Made by a program: the position numbers and the translations under genes. Positions 26,158 through 34,323 of a DNA stretch of 64,000 nucleotides are shown piece after piece (the first letter of the stretch is position 1; every line of letters starts with the position of its first letter). The DNA is from JALFST01 sp022779285 (lineage in GTDB: Bacteria > Bacillota > Clostridia > Tissierellales > Peptoniphilaceae). The stretch lies in NCBI GenBank assembly GCA_050313895.1, contig JBNPMI010000001.1; one strand, written 5' to 3'. The notes beneath the pieces were generated by a model. The model worked only from the letters and a program-made list of their open reading frames with translations, was not told the origin of the DNA and did no database searches.

Positions 26158-26712
26158 TTATGCCATCGCGTTGTGCTTTGCCGCCTCTTCCCCTGCGTCA
26201 TAAGCCTTTTCGTTCAGCGGAAGCAGCTTTCTTTTTCTCTCTCCGTAAATAGAAAGGAAAGAGTCCAAAATGGACTGCTTCGGAAGAAATCCCGTAACGG
26301 AAATGAAAGCTCCCAGCATGACCATATTGCTCACTTTGGAGTTGCCGAGATTTTGCGCGATTTCGTTAACAGGAATTTTATAAACATGAATATCGCTGCG
26401 AGTCGGTTCTCCGTCCACCAGGGAGGAGTTGATAAACAGATTGCCTCCCGGAATGAGCGAATGCTCAAACTTGATCAGAGAAGGCATATTCATCACAATC
26501 AAATCGGTGGCTTTGGAAATATTCGGAGCGCCGATTTCCTCTTCCGAAATCACAACAGCGCAGTTTGCCGATCCGCCGCGCATCTCCGGACCATAAGAAG
26601 GCATCCATGTCACGTGTTTGCCCTCCAGCAGCCCGGCATTCGCCGTAAGCTCGCCCATGACCATGATTCCCTGTCCGCCGAATCCGGACATGATAATTCT
26701 TCTGTCTTCCAT
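26158..26712 (-). CDS. 2-oxoacid:ferredoxin oxidoreductase gamma subunit
   Basis: Gamma chain (184 aa) of a four-subunit 2-oxoacid:ferredoxin oxidoreductase. The signature IIMSGFGGQGIMVMGEL opens the protein, with PSYGPEMRGGSANCAVVIS around residues 40-57, typical of KorC/VorC. It directly follows the beta gene with one base between them. Confidence 0.93.
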   Translation of the reverse strand: MEDRRIIMSGFGGQGIMVMGELTANAGLLEGKHVTWMPSYGPEMRGGSANCAVVISEEEIGAPNISKATDLIVMNMPSLIKFEHSLIPGGNLFINSSLVDGEPTRSDIHVYKIPVNEIAQNLGNSKVSNMVMLGAFISVTGFLPKQSILDSFLSIYGERKRKLLPLNEKAYDAGEEAAKHNAMA

Positions 26713-26713
26713 G

Positions 26714-27454
26714 CTAGTCCTCCTTTTTGAACACGCCGAGAGGATAGTACGGGATCATGTTTTCTTTGAGCCACGCCAGCGCCTCAGTCGGTGTCAGTCC
26801 CCAGTTTGTCGGGCATGTGGAGAGCACCTCCACGATGCCGAATCCCTTTCCTTCAATTTGATAGCGGAAGCACTCCTGAATTGCTTTCTTTGCCTGGCGA
26901 ATATGCCCCGGACTATCCACAGCTACACGCGCCACATATTTTGCACCGTCAATCGTAGACAGCAGTTCGCTCATGCGCAGCGGTTTTCCGCACCAAGCTT
27001 CATCACGTCCATAAGGAGATGTCGTCGTTTTTTGCCCTACGAGCGATGTCGGGGCCATCTGGCCTCCCGTCATGCCGTAAATGCAGTTGTTGATAAATAT
27101 TGTTGAAATTTTTTCCGAACGATGCGCTGCATGGACAATCTCAGCCGTTCCGATGGACGCAAGATCTCCATCGCCCTGATACGTGAAAACAAACTGATCA
27201 GGACGTACGCGCTTTACGCCGGTAGCAACCGCCGGAGCTCGTCCATGAGCCGCCTCAAAAGTATCGCAGTTGATGTATTTATACATGAGTACTGAACAGC
27301 CTACGGGAGCGATCGCAATCGCGCGGTCGAGCACTCCCAGCTCTACAAGGCTTTCCGCCACTAATTTATGAACCACACCATGCGTACAGCCGGGGCAATA
27401 GTGCGTAAGCGCATCTGTCAAACCTTCTGATTTTTTATAAATTACCTCCGCCAT
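26714..27454 (-). CDS. 2-oxoacid:ferredoxin oxidoreductase beta subunit (TPP-binding)
   Basis: TPP-binding chain (246 aa). The thiamine diphosphate motif GDGDLASIGTAEIVHAAHR then NNCIYGMTGGQ is visible, and the CPGC motif near residue 20 (HYCPGCTHG) with further Cys provides a proximal 4Fe-4S cluster. It decarboxylates a 2-oxoacid and passes electrons to the ferredoxin subunit. Confidence 0.94.
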   Translation of the reverse strand: MAEVIYKKSEGLTDALTHYCPGCTHGVVHKLVAESLVELGVLDRAIAIAPVGCSVLMYKYINCDTFEAAHGRAPAVATGVKRVRPDQFVFTYQGDGDLASIGTAEIVHAAHRSEKISTIFINNCIYGMTGGQMAPTSLVGQKTTTSPYGRDEAWCGKPLRMSELLSTIDGAKYVARVAVDSPGHIRQAKKAIQECFRYQIEGKGFGIVEVLSTCPTNWGLTPTEALAWLKENMIPYYPLGVFKKED

Positions 27455-27455
27455 C

Positions 27456-28514
27456 TTACGCCTCCAAAATCTTCAAACAAGCGTCAACAATTTCTTCTGT
27501 CGCCGGAATCATACCGCCCTGGCGGCCATAAAAATGAACCTTTTGTCTGCCGTCTACAGCGATACGCACATCGTCGATCATCTGTCCCTGGTTCATCTCG
27601 ACGACAAGCACATCCCGAACTCCCTCCGGAATCTTGCGGAAGGAATCATCAGGAAACGGCCAAAGTGTGATCGGACGAATCAAGCCGACCTTGTGTCCTT
27701 TTTGCTCCAGCTCGTGGATCGCGCTCTTGCAGATACGCGATACCGTACCGAATGCGGAAAGCACAAGCTCGCAATCCTCCAGATGGTACTCTTCAACGCG
27801 CACTTCCTCTTGCCGCATTTTTGCATATTTCTCCATCAGGTGACGATTGTGTTCCTCCAGCTCCTCAGCAGCTAAATAAAGAGAGTTAATGCAGTTGTTG
27901 TAGCCTCGTTTGCTGTGCTCGCCATTGGAAGCCCATTCTCTCTTCGGAGTCGATTTCTCTTCATATTTGTCGAAGTCCACAGGCTCCATCATCTGACCCA
28001 GCATTCCGTCTCCGCAAATCAATACCGGATTCCGATATTTTTCCGCAACATCAAATGCCGAATAGATCAAATCAACCATTTCCTGTACCGATGCAGGCGC
28101 ATAGGTGAGCGTACGATAGTCTCCGTTTCCGCCTCCTCTGGTAGCTACAAAATAATCAGTTTGAGATGGTTGAATGGACCCCAGACCCGGACCTCCGCGC
28201 ATCATGTCTACGATCAGACACGGAAGCTCCGCTCCCGCTATGTAAGAGATGCCTTCCTGTTTCAGGGCAATTCCCGGGGAAGAAGAAGATGTCATCGCTC
28301 TTGCACCGGCTCCCGATGCACCATAGACCATGTTAATCGCGGCAATTTCCGATTCCGCTTGTAAAAAACAACGTCCTTTTTTAGGCATCTCACGTGCCAT
28401 ATACTCAGAAACTTCACTTTGAGGGGTAATGGGATATCCGAAATAATGGGTGCAGCCTCCTAAAATTGCCGCCGCCGCAACGGCTTCATTCCCCTTCATT
28501 AAATGCAATGTCAT
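27456..28514 (-). CDS. 2-oxoacid:ferredoxin oxidoreductase alpha subunit (VorB-like)
   Basis: Alpha chain (352 aa), carrying the pyrimidine-binding domain of the TPP site. It shows the family features GNEAVAAAAILGGCTHYFGYPITPQSE at the start, SSSPGIALKQEGISY and DMMRGGPGLGSIQPSQTDYF. The closest pattern is the 3-methyl-2-oxobutanoate (branched-chain 2-oxoacid) type, VorB, though 2-oxoglutarate enzymes look similar. The neighbouring CoA-transferase fits production of branched or straight acids from amino acids. Confidence 0.92.
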   Translation of the reverse strand: MTLHLMKGNEAVAAAAILGGCTHYFGYPITPQSEVSEYMAREMPKKGRCFLQAESEIAAINMVYGASGAGARAMTSSSSPGIALKQEGISYIAGAELPCLIVDMMRGGPGLGSIQPSQTDYFVATRGGGNGDYRTLTYAPASVQEMVDLIYSAFDVAEKYRNPVLICGDGMLGQMMEPVDFDKYEEKSTPKREWASNGEHSKRGYNNCINSLYLAAEELEEHNRHLMEKYAKMRQEEVRVEEYHLEDCELVLSAFGTVSRICKSAIHELEQKGHKVGLIRPITLWPFPDDSFRKIPEGVRDVLVVEMNQGQMIDDVRIAVDGRQKVHFYGRQGGMIPATEEIVDACLKILEA

Positions 28515-28523
28515 AGCTCCCTC

Positions 28524-28742
28524 CTACAGTTTGTACACAGTGATACAGGAATCCGGACATGTGATCGCACAGTTCGCACATGCAATACAGTCATCAGGAT
28601 GTACGGGAGTTGCCGGATTGTAGCCCCTCTTATTAATGACCCGTGCATCTAATGCCAGCACTTCCTTCGGACATACATGAACGCATAGTCCACAGCCCTT
28701 GCAGGTGTCTTGATCAATCTCTACCCTGCCTTGATTTGCCAT
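28524..28742 (-). CDS. 2-oxoacid:ferredoxin oxidoreductase delta (2x4Fe-4S ferredoxin) subunit
   Basis: A 72-residue ferredoxin with two CxxCxxCxxxCP clusters: CKGCGLCVHVCP and CIACANCAITCP. It delivers electrons from the oxidoreductase to soluble ferredoxin. It is the first subunit gene of the order delta-alpha-beta-gamma. Confidence 0.95.
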   Translation of the reverse strand: MANQGRVEIDQDTCKGCGLCVHVCPKEVLALDARVINKRGYNPATPVHPDDCIACANCAITCPDSCITVYKL

Positions 28743-28794
28743 ATTTTCCTCCTTTACCTTTACTTCCTCCGTTCTATCACGGTTGCTGCCATTT

Positions 28795-29472
28795 TTAACT
28801 CATCCAATCGGACCGAAATAGCAGATCCATCGAAAGAATCCTGCCCGGCATTCCTTTTTTCTGCAGGGCCGGCACTAAATGAGACAGACACGCGCTTCCC
28901 CAAATTGGAATTCCGGTTTCTTTGGAAACGCATTGCACCAGCTCATAGCCGCGCAACAGATCCTCAACGCTTGTCTCCTTTAACATATTTGTCGTGTTGA
29001 CAAGCTGTGTAACGCGGATTCTCCCCTTCATCTCTATTCCTTCCAAAAAACGGATCACCTGCTCTGCGGTTTCCGTTTCCGGACGATTGGCATTAATCAC
29101 AAGAAATGTATCATAGCTCCCCTCTTGAAAATAAGGAGCATATCTTCCTAAGGCGCGCGCCCCCGAAGGGTTGCCCCCGACATCCACAACCGCCCATGTA
29201 TCCGGATTTTCCAGCGGCGCATAAATTCCTGCATCAAGTGCGGGGATATCCAGGGTATCATTGCGCACGGACGAGGAATACAGCTGAATTCCCTTTTCCT
29301 TCAGCAGCGCTTCCTGTTCTCGGAGTCTGAAATAAACATTAATAATATCCAAATCCACCGCTGCAACATCTTCATGTATTTTACGAAGCTCCAGCGCAAG
29401 GTGAATGGAAAATTCCGTTTTTCCGCTTCCAAAGTGTCCAACAACAAAATTTTTCTTCTTCCATTCCGTCAT
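28795..29472 (-). CDS. P-loop ATPase (MinD/ParA-like) next to 2-oxoacid oxidoreductase
   Basis: A 225-residue NTPase with Walker A GHFGSGKTE at residues about 12-20, an intermediate AAVDLDIINVYFR and VVDVGGNPSGARALG resembling the Walker B region of SIMIBI ATPases. Proteins of this type often accompany Vor/Kor operons; their role is not known, and a part in metallocofactor assembly or regulation is only a guess. It is 52 bases upstream of the delta subunit gene and probably heads the operon. Confidence 0.75.
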   Translation of the reverse strand: MTEWKKKNFVVGHFGSGKTEFSIHLALELRKIHEDVAAVDLDIINVYFRLREQEALLKEKGIQLYSSSVRNDTLDIPALDAGIYAPLENPDTWAVVDVGGNPSGARALGRYAPYFQEGSYDTFLVINANRPETETAEQVIRFLEGIEMKGRIRVTQLVNTTNMLKETSVEDLLRGYELVQCVSKETGIPIWGSACLSHLVPALQKKGMPGRILSMDLLFRSDWMS

Positions 29473-29541
29473 GAAATGATCCTTCCTCAGTTAGAAACGA
29501 TTTTGATTCGTAGAGCTTTGAATAGTGCTCTTCAAAAAAGT

Positions 29542-29552
29542 TAGGAAAACGT
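29542..29552. repeat. Direct repeat TAGGAAAACGT, copy 1 (cre-like)
   Basis: Identical to the copy at 29758-29768; each is followed by a CAAATTC sequence and a T tract. GGAAAACGTTATTT matches 12 of 14 positions of the catabolite-response consensus TGWAARCGYTWNCW. Confidence 0.5.
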
Positions 29553-29694
29553 TATTTACATTTTGCTGTTCCAAATTCATTTTTTTGTTTCCCTTTTTTA
29601 TGACTAATAATCTATCCCAATAAAAAATCTTTGTCAATAAAAATAATGTTAATGCGGATAAACTCACGTTGTCAGAAAAAAATATTAAACAAAG

Positions 29695-29723
29695 TTTGCA
29701 AATTTTTTTTTTTGCGGTAGAAT
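29695..29723 (+). promoter_or_regulatory. Probable promoter of the leader ORF-cstA operon
   Basis: TTTGCA (29695-29700) and TAGAAT (29718-29723) with a 17-base, T-rich spacer. Confidence 0.5.
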
Positions 29724-29757
29724 AAATTTGAGAAAAAGAAATGAATTGAACAAAATA

Positions 29758-29768
29758 TAGGAAAACGT
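29758..29768. repeat. Direct repeat TAGGAAAACGT, copy 2 (cre-like)
   Basis: Second copy, inside the transcribed leader about 35 bases after the -10 box; a roadblock position if a protein binds here. Confidence 0.5.
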
Positions 29769-29807
29769 GTTCTGTACAAATTCGTTTTTAAGGAGGAATC
29801 AGAAGAT

Positions 29808-29921
29808 ATGGTAGGCTTTCCGGCTTTTGGAAAATTCTTCAAATTCGTCCAAGAAAAAAATGTTCAAAGAAAGGAGGTATGTAATGACAACTTTGAGAGC
29901 CGAAATGACGAAGGAAGATAG
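29808..29921 (+). CDS. Short leader ORF (37 codons) overlapping the next gene
   Basis: An ATG with a strong AAGGAGGA site 8-9 bases upstream opens a 37-codon frame that begins MVGFPAFGKFFKFVQEK, then turns charged. It contains the ribosome binding site AAAGGAGGT of the next gene and ends 38 bases inside that gene in another frame. Translation of this ORF would therefore affect initiation at 29884. I do not recognise the peptide; it could be a regulatory leader or simply a coupling cistron. Confidence 0.5.
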   Translation: MVGFPAFGKFFKFVQEKNVQRKEVCNDNFESRNDEGR

Positions 29922-30489
29922 CACTTTTTTACCCCTGAGCGATGAGGATGTTGTATCCTCCGGGTACGGATTTCCGGAAGAGGATGCACGGCGGCAGTAT
30001 TCTTCTATGGTTCAGAATCGCCTGAATGCTTACTGCAATATCGAAGAAAATGTGAAAATCAACAATCTCGATCTCAGCTTCTTCGCAACGATGATGAGAC
30101 ATAATGAGCGGTATTTTCTGACAAAAAAGAATACTCTGTATGCCTATAATGAGTTTGAATATTTTTTGCTTCTGCAAAAAGACTCCGCTTCTCTTGAGGA
30201 AATCAAGCGCATCGTGGAGCAATTCGAAGCTCTTGCCGATGATCATGTGAAACCCGACGATCAGCATAAATCAAGCGATTATTGTCTGATCATTCAAGTG
30301 CCTCGTATTGACTCTGATGTTGAGCGATACATAAAGCGCTACAAACGTCGAAAAGCCCTCAAATGGAGTTTACAAGGCTATCTCTCTACACGGCTGATCC
30401 TTGTAGAGGGGAATGGTGAGCGAGCTGTTTTTTCTCGCGAGCTGTCCCCGAAGACCTACCGCTTTGTATTAATGAACCCGGGAAATTAA
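29884..30489 (+). CDS. Unknown protein encoded upstream of cstA
   Basis: A 201-residue soluble protein I do not recognise. It has no signal or membrane segment, is rich in charged residues and Tyr, and includes helical stretches (SLEEIKRIVEQFEAL; RYIKRYKRRKALKW). The ATG at 29884 has a near-perfect AAAGGAGGT site; an in-frame ATG at 29827 lacks one. Only 30 bases separate it from cstA, so the two are likely co-transcribed, which suggests a role linked to the transporter or to its control. Confidence 0.7.
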   Translation: MTTLRAEMTKEDSTFLPLSDEDVVSSGYGFPEEDARRQYSSMVQNRLNAYCNIEENVKINNLDLSFFATMMRHNERYFLTKKNTLYAYNEFEYFLLLQKDSASLEEIKRIVEQFEALADDHVKPDDQHKSSDYCLIIQVPRIDSDVERYIKRYKRRKALKWSLQGYLSTRLILVEGNGERAVFSRELSPKTYRFVLMNPGN

Positions 30490-30519
30490 CGTTATACATT
30501 ATTTATTTGGAGGCATCAT

Positions 30520-32154
30520 ATGGCAATTTGGATACTTCTCGGCTCGTTAGCGATATTGATTATCGCATACTTTACTTATGGCTCTTGGTTGGCAAAGCAA
30601 TGGGGAATCGACCCCAAGCGCCCGACCCCCGCACACACAATGGCGGACGGAATTGACTACGTTCCGGCAAAAGCTCCTGTTTTGCTCGGACACCATTTTG
30701 CATCCATCGCCGGCGCAGGCCCGATCACAGGACCGATTATTGCAGCCGTGTTCGGATGGGTGCCCGTTCTTCTTTGGTGCCTGGTCGGTTCGATTTTCTT
30801 TGGCGGCGTTCATGACTTCGGTTCGCTCTATGCATCGATTCGCCACGAAGGAAAATCCATCGGCGCCGTAATTGAAGACTCTGTCGGCAAGCCTGAGAAA
30901 AAACTCTTTGATATCTTTTCTTGGCTCACGTTGGTTCTTGTTGTTGCCGCATTTGCAAACATCATCGTATCAACATTTGTCAACAATCCCGCTGTCGCCA
31001 CCACTTCTCTGCTCTTTATTGTTTTGGCGGTGACCTTTGGCCTGGTCAATGGAAAAACGAATCTTCCGCTTTGGCTCACCACGATTTTCGGTGTGGCACT
31101 CTTAGTTGGATGCATCGCTCTCGGCGTCATGTTCCCGATCAAGGCTTCTGCAGGCGTTTGGTGGGCAGTTATCCTGATTTATATCTTTATCGCTTCTGTA
31201 GCTCCCGTATGGATTTTGCTGCAACCGCGCGATTACCTCAATTCCTATCTGCTCTATGCAATGATCGTTGCGGCAATTATCGGAATCTTTATTATTCGTC
31301 CGAACATCCAGCTTCCGGCCTTTACTTCTTTTAAGACCTCTGGCGGATATCTCTTCCCGATGCTGTTTGTAACCGTGGCATGCGGCGCCGTGTCCGGATT
31401 CCATTCTCTGGTAGCATCCGGAACCACATCCAAGCAGCTTGATAATGAAAAGAATGCAAAATTAATCGGATACGGATCCATGCTTATTGAAGGCGCCTTA
31501 GCTGTCATCGCATTGATTGCAGCGGCATATCTCACACAGGATCAATATGCATCCTATAAGAACCCGACCTTGCTTTTCTCAGATAACCTGGCAAAGTTTA
31601 TGGAGTCCTTCGGACTTGCGCATTCGATCGGATCCACCTTCGTTGCATTGGCCGTTTCCGCATTCGCTCTCACGTCGCTTGATACCGCAACGCGTATTGC
31701 ACGTTTCATCTTCCAGGAATTCTTCAGCACCGGCGATGAAATGAAAAATGATCGCGCAAAGGGTTCAACGCCTCTGACGAATATGTACGTTGCTACCGCA
31801 ATCACCATTGCCTGCGGAGGACTTCTCGGTCTGACCGGCTATTTGCAGGTATGGCCGATCTTCGGATCCGCTAACCAGCTTCTTGCTGCTTTAGCACTGC
31901 TTGCTGTCGCTGTGTACCTCAAGAAAATCGGTAAAAATAACAAGATGATCATCCTGCCGATGATATTCATGTTTGCAGTGACGCTCACGGCATTGTTCTT
32001 TATCATTAAGACCAATTTCGCAGCACTCACCGGCGGAACGGGATCCCCGATCCTCTGCGTTCTCGCCGCTCTGCTCTTTATTCTCGCCGTTGTCCTGATC
32101 ACACGTTCAGCAAAGCGCCTGACTTCACCGTTGGAGCCGGTTCAAAAAGAATAG
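30520..32154 (+). CDS. cstA: CstA-family carbon starvation transporter
   Basis: Membrane transporter of the CstA/BtsT family (544 aa), with about 14-16 hydrophobic segments. Known members carry pyruvate or peptides in symport with protons. Family motifs include the N-terminal GIDYVPAKAPVLLGHHFASIAGAGPITGP, GGVHDFGSLYASIRHEGKSIG and SLDTATRIARFIFQE, followed by GSANQLLAALALL. The ATG follows TTGGAGG. Downstream lies not a YbdD/YjiX homologue but a HesB-like protein. cre-like repeats upstream would fit carbon control, but that is inference. Confidence 0.93.
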   Translation: MAIWILLGSLAILIIAYFTYGSWLAKQWGIDPKRPTPAHTMADGIDYVPAKAPVLLGHHFASIAGAGPITGPIIAAVFGWVPVLLWCLVGSIFFGGVHDFGSLYASIRHEGKSIGAVIEDSVGKPEKKLFDIFSWLTLVLVVAAFANIIVSTFVNNPAVATTSLLFIVLAVTFGLVNGKTNLPLWLTTIFGVALLVGCIALGVMFPIKASAGVWWAVILIYIFIASVAPVWILLQPRDYLNSYLLYAMIVAAIIGIFIIRPNIQLPAFTSFKTSGGYLFPMLFVTVACGAVSGFHSLVASGTTSKQLDNEKNAKLIGYGSMLIEGALAVIALIAAAYLTQDQYASYKNPTLLFSDNLAKFMESFGLAHSIGSTFVALAVSAFALTSLDTATRIARFIFQEFFSTGDEMKNDRAKGSTPLTNMYVATAITIACGGLLGLTGYLQVWPIFGSANQLLAALALLAVAVYLKKIGKNNKMIILPMIFMFAVTLTALFFIIKTNFAALTGGTGSPILCVLAALLFILAVVLITRSAKRLTSPLEPVQKE

Positions 32155-32167
32155 AAAGGGAGATTCC

Positions 32168-32485
32168 ATGCAAAGGGAAGAGAGACCGATTACACATAAA
32201 ATCACAATTACAGATTCCGCAAAGGAATATCTTGATGCAAAGGGTTTGAAAACAATCACTGTCGACTTGGAAACCTTCGGCGCCTGCGTCAGTGTGGCGG
32301 CAGCAAATGTGCTGGATGGTCCTCCCACGGATCGCCCGACCACCTTTCTAAAGTACGAGGTGAGCGGATATACGGTTTATGTTTACAGCCTGATGCGTTT
32401 TCGAAACAATCATATCGAAATCTTCAAGAAAAAGGGATTGTTCGCAAAAAAAGGCCTCGAAGCAAAGGAAGTCTATCTCGGATAA
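32168..32485 (+). CDS. Small HesB-like / CC-Se-motif-like protein
   Basis: A 105-residue protein whose pattern resembles HesB-like small proteins: N-terminal ITITDSAKEYLDAKGLKTITVDLE, a Cys-containing turn (FGACVS) where relatives have CC or C-Sec, then a beta-rich half with YEVSGYTVYVYSLM. Only one Cys remains, so metal or selenium chemistry is uncertain. It is 13 bases after cstA and belongs to the same operon. Confidence 0.6.
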   Translation: MQREERPITHKITITDSAKEYLDAKGLKTITVDLETFGACVSVAAANVLDGPPTDRPTTFLKYEVSGYTVYVYSLMRFRNNHIEIFKKKGLFAKKGLEAKEVYLG

Positions 32486-32534
32486 ACCCACTCCCTTCCC
32501 GAAAATAAAAATGGGCTGATTCAAAAGCCCATAA

Positions 32535-32586
32535 AAAGAAGGAACGGCCGTTAGGAGCGCAGGCTCCTGACAGCCGTTCTTTCTTT
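32535..32586. terminator. Palindromic terminator, family copy A
   Basis: A stem of about 24 pairs with loop GCAG and two short mismatches, ending in T-rich sequence, 50 bases after the HesB-like gene. Its core (GAACGG... then GGAGC / GCTCC) recurs in copies B and C. Confidence 0.85.
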
Positions 32587-32710
32587 TATTTCAGGCGTCC
32601 TGTTTTTTGCACATCAGGTTTTGTTTTAACCGCTAAATCACATTATGCGCCACAACTTGCAGCCCCAATTCCACCTTTGTTTTATGCGCAGAAGGATGCC
32701 TATATCTTTC

Positions 32711-33019
32711 TTAAAAAAAATGTTGCGCCTTCCGGCAACAGACAGGGCGGAAGCGGTGAACAGTCCGAACGACCGGTGTTGGTTTGAGCTGAATCAAATC
32801 GTAGGAATTTTCTCCTGATACATCTTTGCTGTGCGGCGTCCAAAGGTTACCTTTTGAATGCAGCCATGAAGAATCACTGTAAACATCGTTTTGAGATGAT
32901 GCACTGTGTCCGCCGCTGGGATATTCTTCATGGAAAATGACATTACCGATTTTATCTATCACACGCTTCTTTAAGCGAGCGATGGGATTTTCCGCAATCC
33001 CGTCAGAAAAATCCGATGA
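32711..33019 (-). pseudogene. Possible gene remnant
   Basis: An open minus-strand frame runs from just after a stop near 33020 to 32711 (about 100 codons) but has no ATG and no ribosome binding site; the first usable start is GTG at 32962. The translation includes SDGIAENPIARLKKRVIDKI and NSYDLIQLKPTPVVR, which look protein-like, but I recognise no family. It may be the decayed 3' end of a gene, or chance. Confidence 0.3.
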
Positions 33020-33152
33020 AAGAGATCATCGGTTCATGTTATCCTCTAAAAAGTAACGGTCTCGTTATTTGCATAAAAGCTGTTGTTTAGGCACAAAAAT
33101 TCTGCCAAAAAGACGCTCCGTTGCTTCAATCATTGTGATTTCAACGTTTTCT

Positions 33153-33207
33153 AAAAAGAAGAACGGTCATCAGGAGCTTCCGCTACCGATGACCGTTCTT
33201 CTTTCTT
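33153..33207. terminator. Palindromic terminator, family copy B
   Basis: A perfect 17-base inverted repeat (AAAGAAGAACGGTCATC and its complement) with a partly paired loop, 40 bases beyond the YheO-type regulator's stop. It shares its core with copies A and C. Confidence 0.85.
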
Positions 33208-33248
33208 TATTATAAGCTTTCGAGTCAGTCCCTTTTCTGAGCTCACCT

Positions 33249-33881
33249 TTACTTTTCCAGAGCCTTCAAATAATTATAAAGTGTTGTACGTGATACATTG
33301 AGAGCCTCGGAAATTGCAGGAACACTTTTTTTGATCTCAAGAGCGCCCTTCTCTTGCAGTAATTGTACGGCAAGCAGCTTGTCTGCTCGTCCGAACTTAT
33401 GTACCGGTTTTTTGAAGGTATCCAACACCTCCTTGATCATCGTGGACAAGGTATCGCTATCCATCTTCTCAAACAAGGACAGCTCGCCCTGATCCGCATT
33501 GGTGCGCAGAAGATTGTTCAGCGCAAGACGCGCTGTCTCCAAACGATCCACATCCAGATTGATGCAGAAGAAGAAGTGAAGATCTCCGATCGAATGAACA
33601 ATCGTGGAAGACTTGAACTTTTTCTTTCTGTGACGATCGTACTTTGCATAATTTATATATTCATCTTCATGATCAAAATTCACCTTGTACTCAAGGTTTG
33701 CTGTTACAGGGTCTCCGACCTTGCGATCCGTGACATGTCCGTTATATATGTAGGCAACCCGAGGCGTATCTCCCTCCTGAATGCTGATGGAGACCTCGCA
33801 ATTATAACCGAACATTTCCGTGATCACATTCCCCAAACTCTTCATAAATTCGATAACCTGTGTTTTTTCTGTCTGATTCAT
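33249..33881 (-). CDS. YheO-like PAS/HTH transcriptional regulator
   Basis: A 210-residue regulator of the YheO/DauR type. The N-terminal PAS-like sensor (about 8-120) includes MFGYNCEVSI and NGHVTDRKVGDP; the C-terminal HTH (about 165-208) has KKSVPAISEALNVSRTTLYNYLK. The ligand and target are unknown. It lies alone between two intergenic regions, next to but probably separate from the ATP synthase operon. Confidence 0.85.
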   Translation of the reverse strand: MNQTEKTQVIEFMKSLGNVITEMFGYNCEVSISIQEGDTPRVAYIYNGHVTDRKVGDPVTANLEYKVNFDHEDEYINYAKYDRHRKKKFKSSTIVHSIGDLHFFFCINLDVDRLETARLALNNLLRTNADQGELSLFEKMDSDTLSTMIKEVLDTFKKPVHKFGRADKLLAVQLLQEKGALEIKKSVPAISEALNVSRTTLYNYLKALEK

Positions 33882-34260
33882 TGCACCTTTCCTCTCTGTC
33901 TTTTTCTGAACGATTTCGCCGTTGCCGTATGATGGGATTGTAACACATCCATATATGAAAAAATCACCGCCGGGCGAAACGGCTGTAAGAAAAGAGTAAA
34001 AAAGCGTTTTCTCTTTTTCCGATTTTTTATTAGTCTATAAAAACATTTTGTTAATATTGTGAGGGACAGTGCCCTTACAAAGAGTAAACTTTTTCCCGGT
34101 ATCTGATCTCTTTCTGCATGAAAATTCATATTACATGCCTTTAATTTCCGAATTTGTATCCTTATGACATATTCTTTTTCTTCACTTACAGGGAATGATA
34201 TCGATTGCCGGAAATTAGAAAACAGCCGGGTGCTGTCGGTGACCTCCTTGCTTTTTTGCA
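33882..34260. other. AT-rich intergenic region upstream of the YheO-type regulator
   Basis: About 380 bases between the regulator's start and the terminator of the atp operon. An open minus-strand frame here has no ribosome binding site and an unconvincing, strongly basic translation. I see no confident promoter or RNA element. Confidence 0.5.
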
Positions 34261-34262
34261 AA

Positions 34263-34323
34263 AAAGAAGGAGCTCCTCTACTCGATCGTGGAAACGGTCG
34301 CCCGAAAGGAACTCCTCTTCTTT
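34263..34323 (-). terminator. Terminator of the ATP synthase operon
   Basis: Arms at about 34263-34277 and 34307-34323 pair with a two-base bulge and are followed on the minus strand by six T. It overlaps the atpC stop. Confidence 0.7.

Larger units (their letters stand above)
29473..29807. other. AT-rich divergent regulatory region
   Basis: A 335-base spacer between the ATPase gene and the cstA cluster. It holds a plus-strand promoter (29695-29723), two copies of an 11-base direct repeat (29542-29552 and 29758-29768), a 13-base T tract and a long leader. No ORF of its own is supported in it. Confidence 0.7.
32486..33248. other. Gene-poor interval flanked by two related palindromes
   Basis: 763 bases with a strong hairpin at each end (32535-32586 and 33153-33207), a possible gene remnant (32711-33019, minus) and a small hairpin (33013-33032). 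Nothing intact is encoded. Confidence 0.6.

Noticed and set aside
33878..34261. 127-codon minus-strand frame upstream of the YheO-type regulator
   Set aside because: AT-rich region, no ribosome binding site, basic and unconvincing translation running into the regulator's start region.
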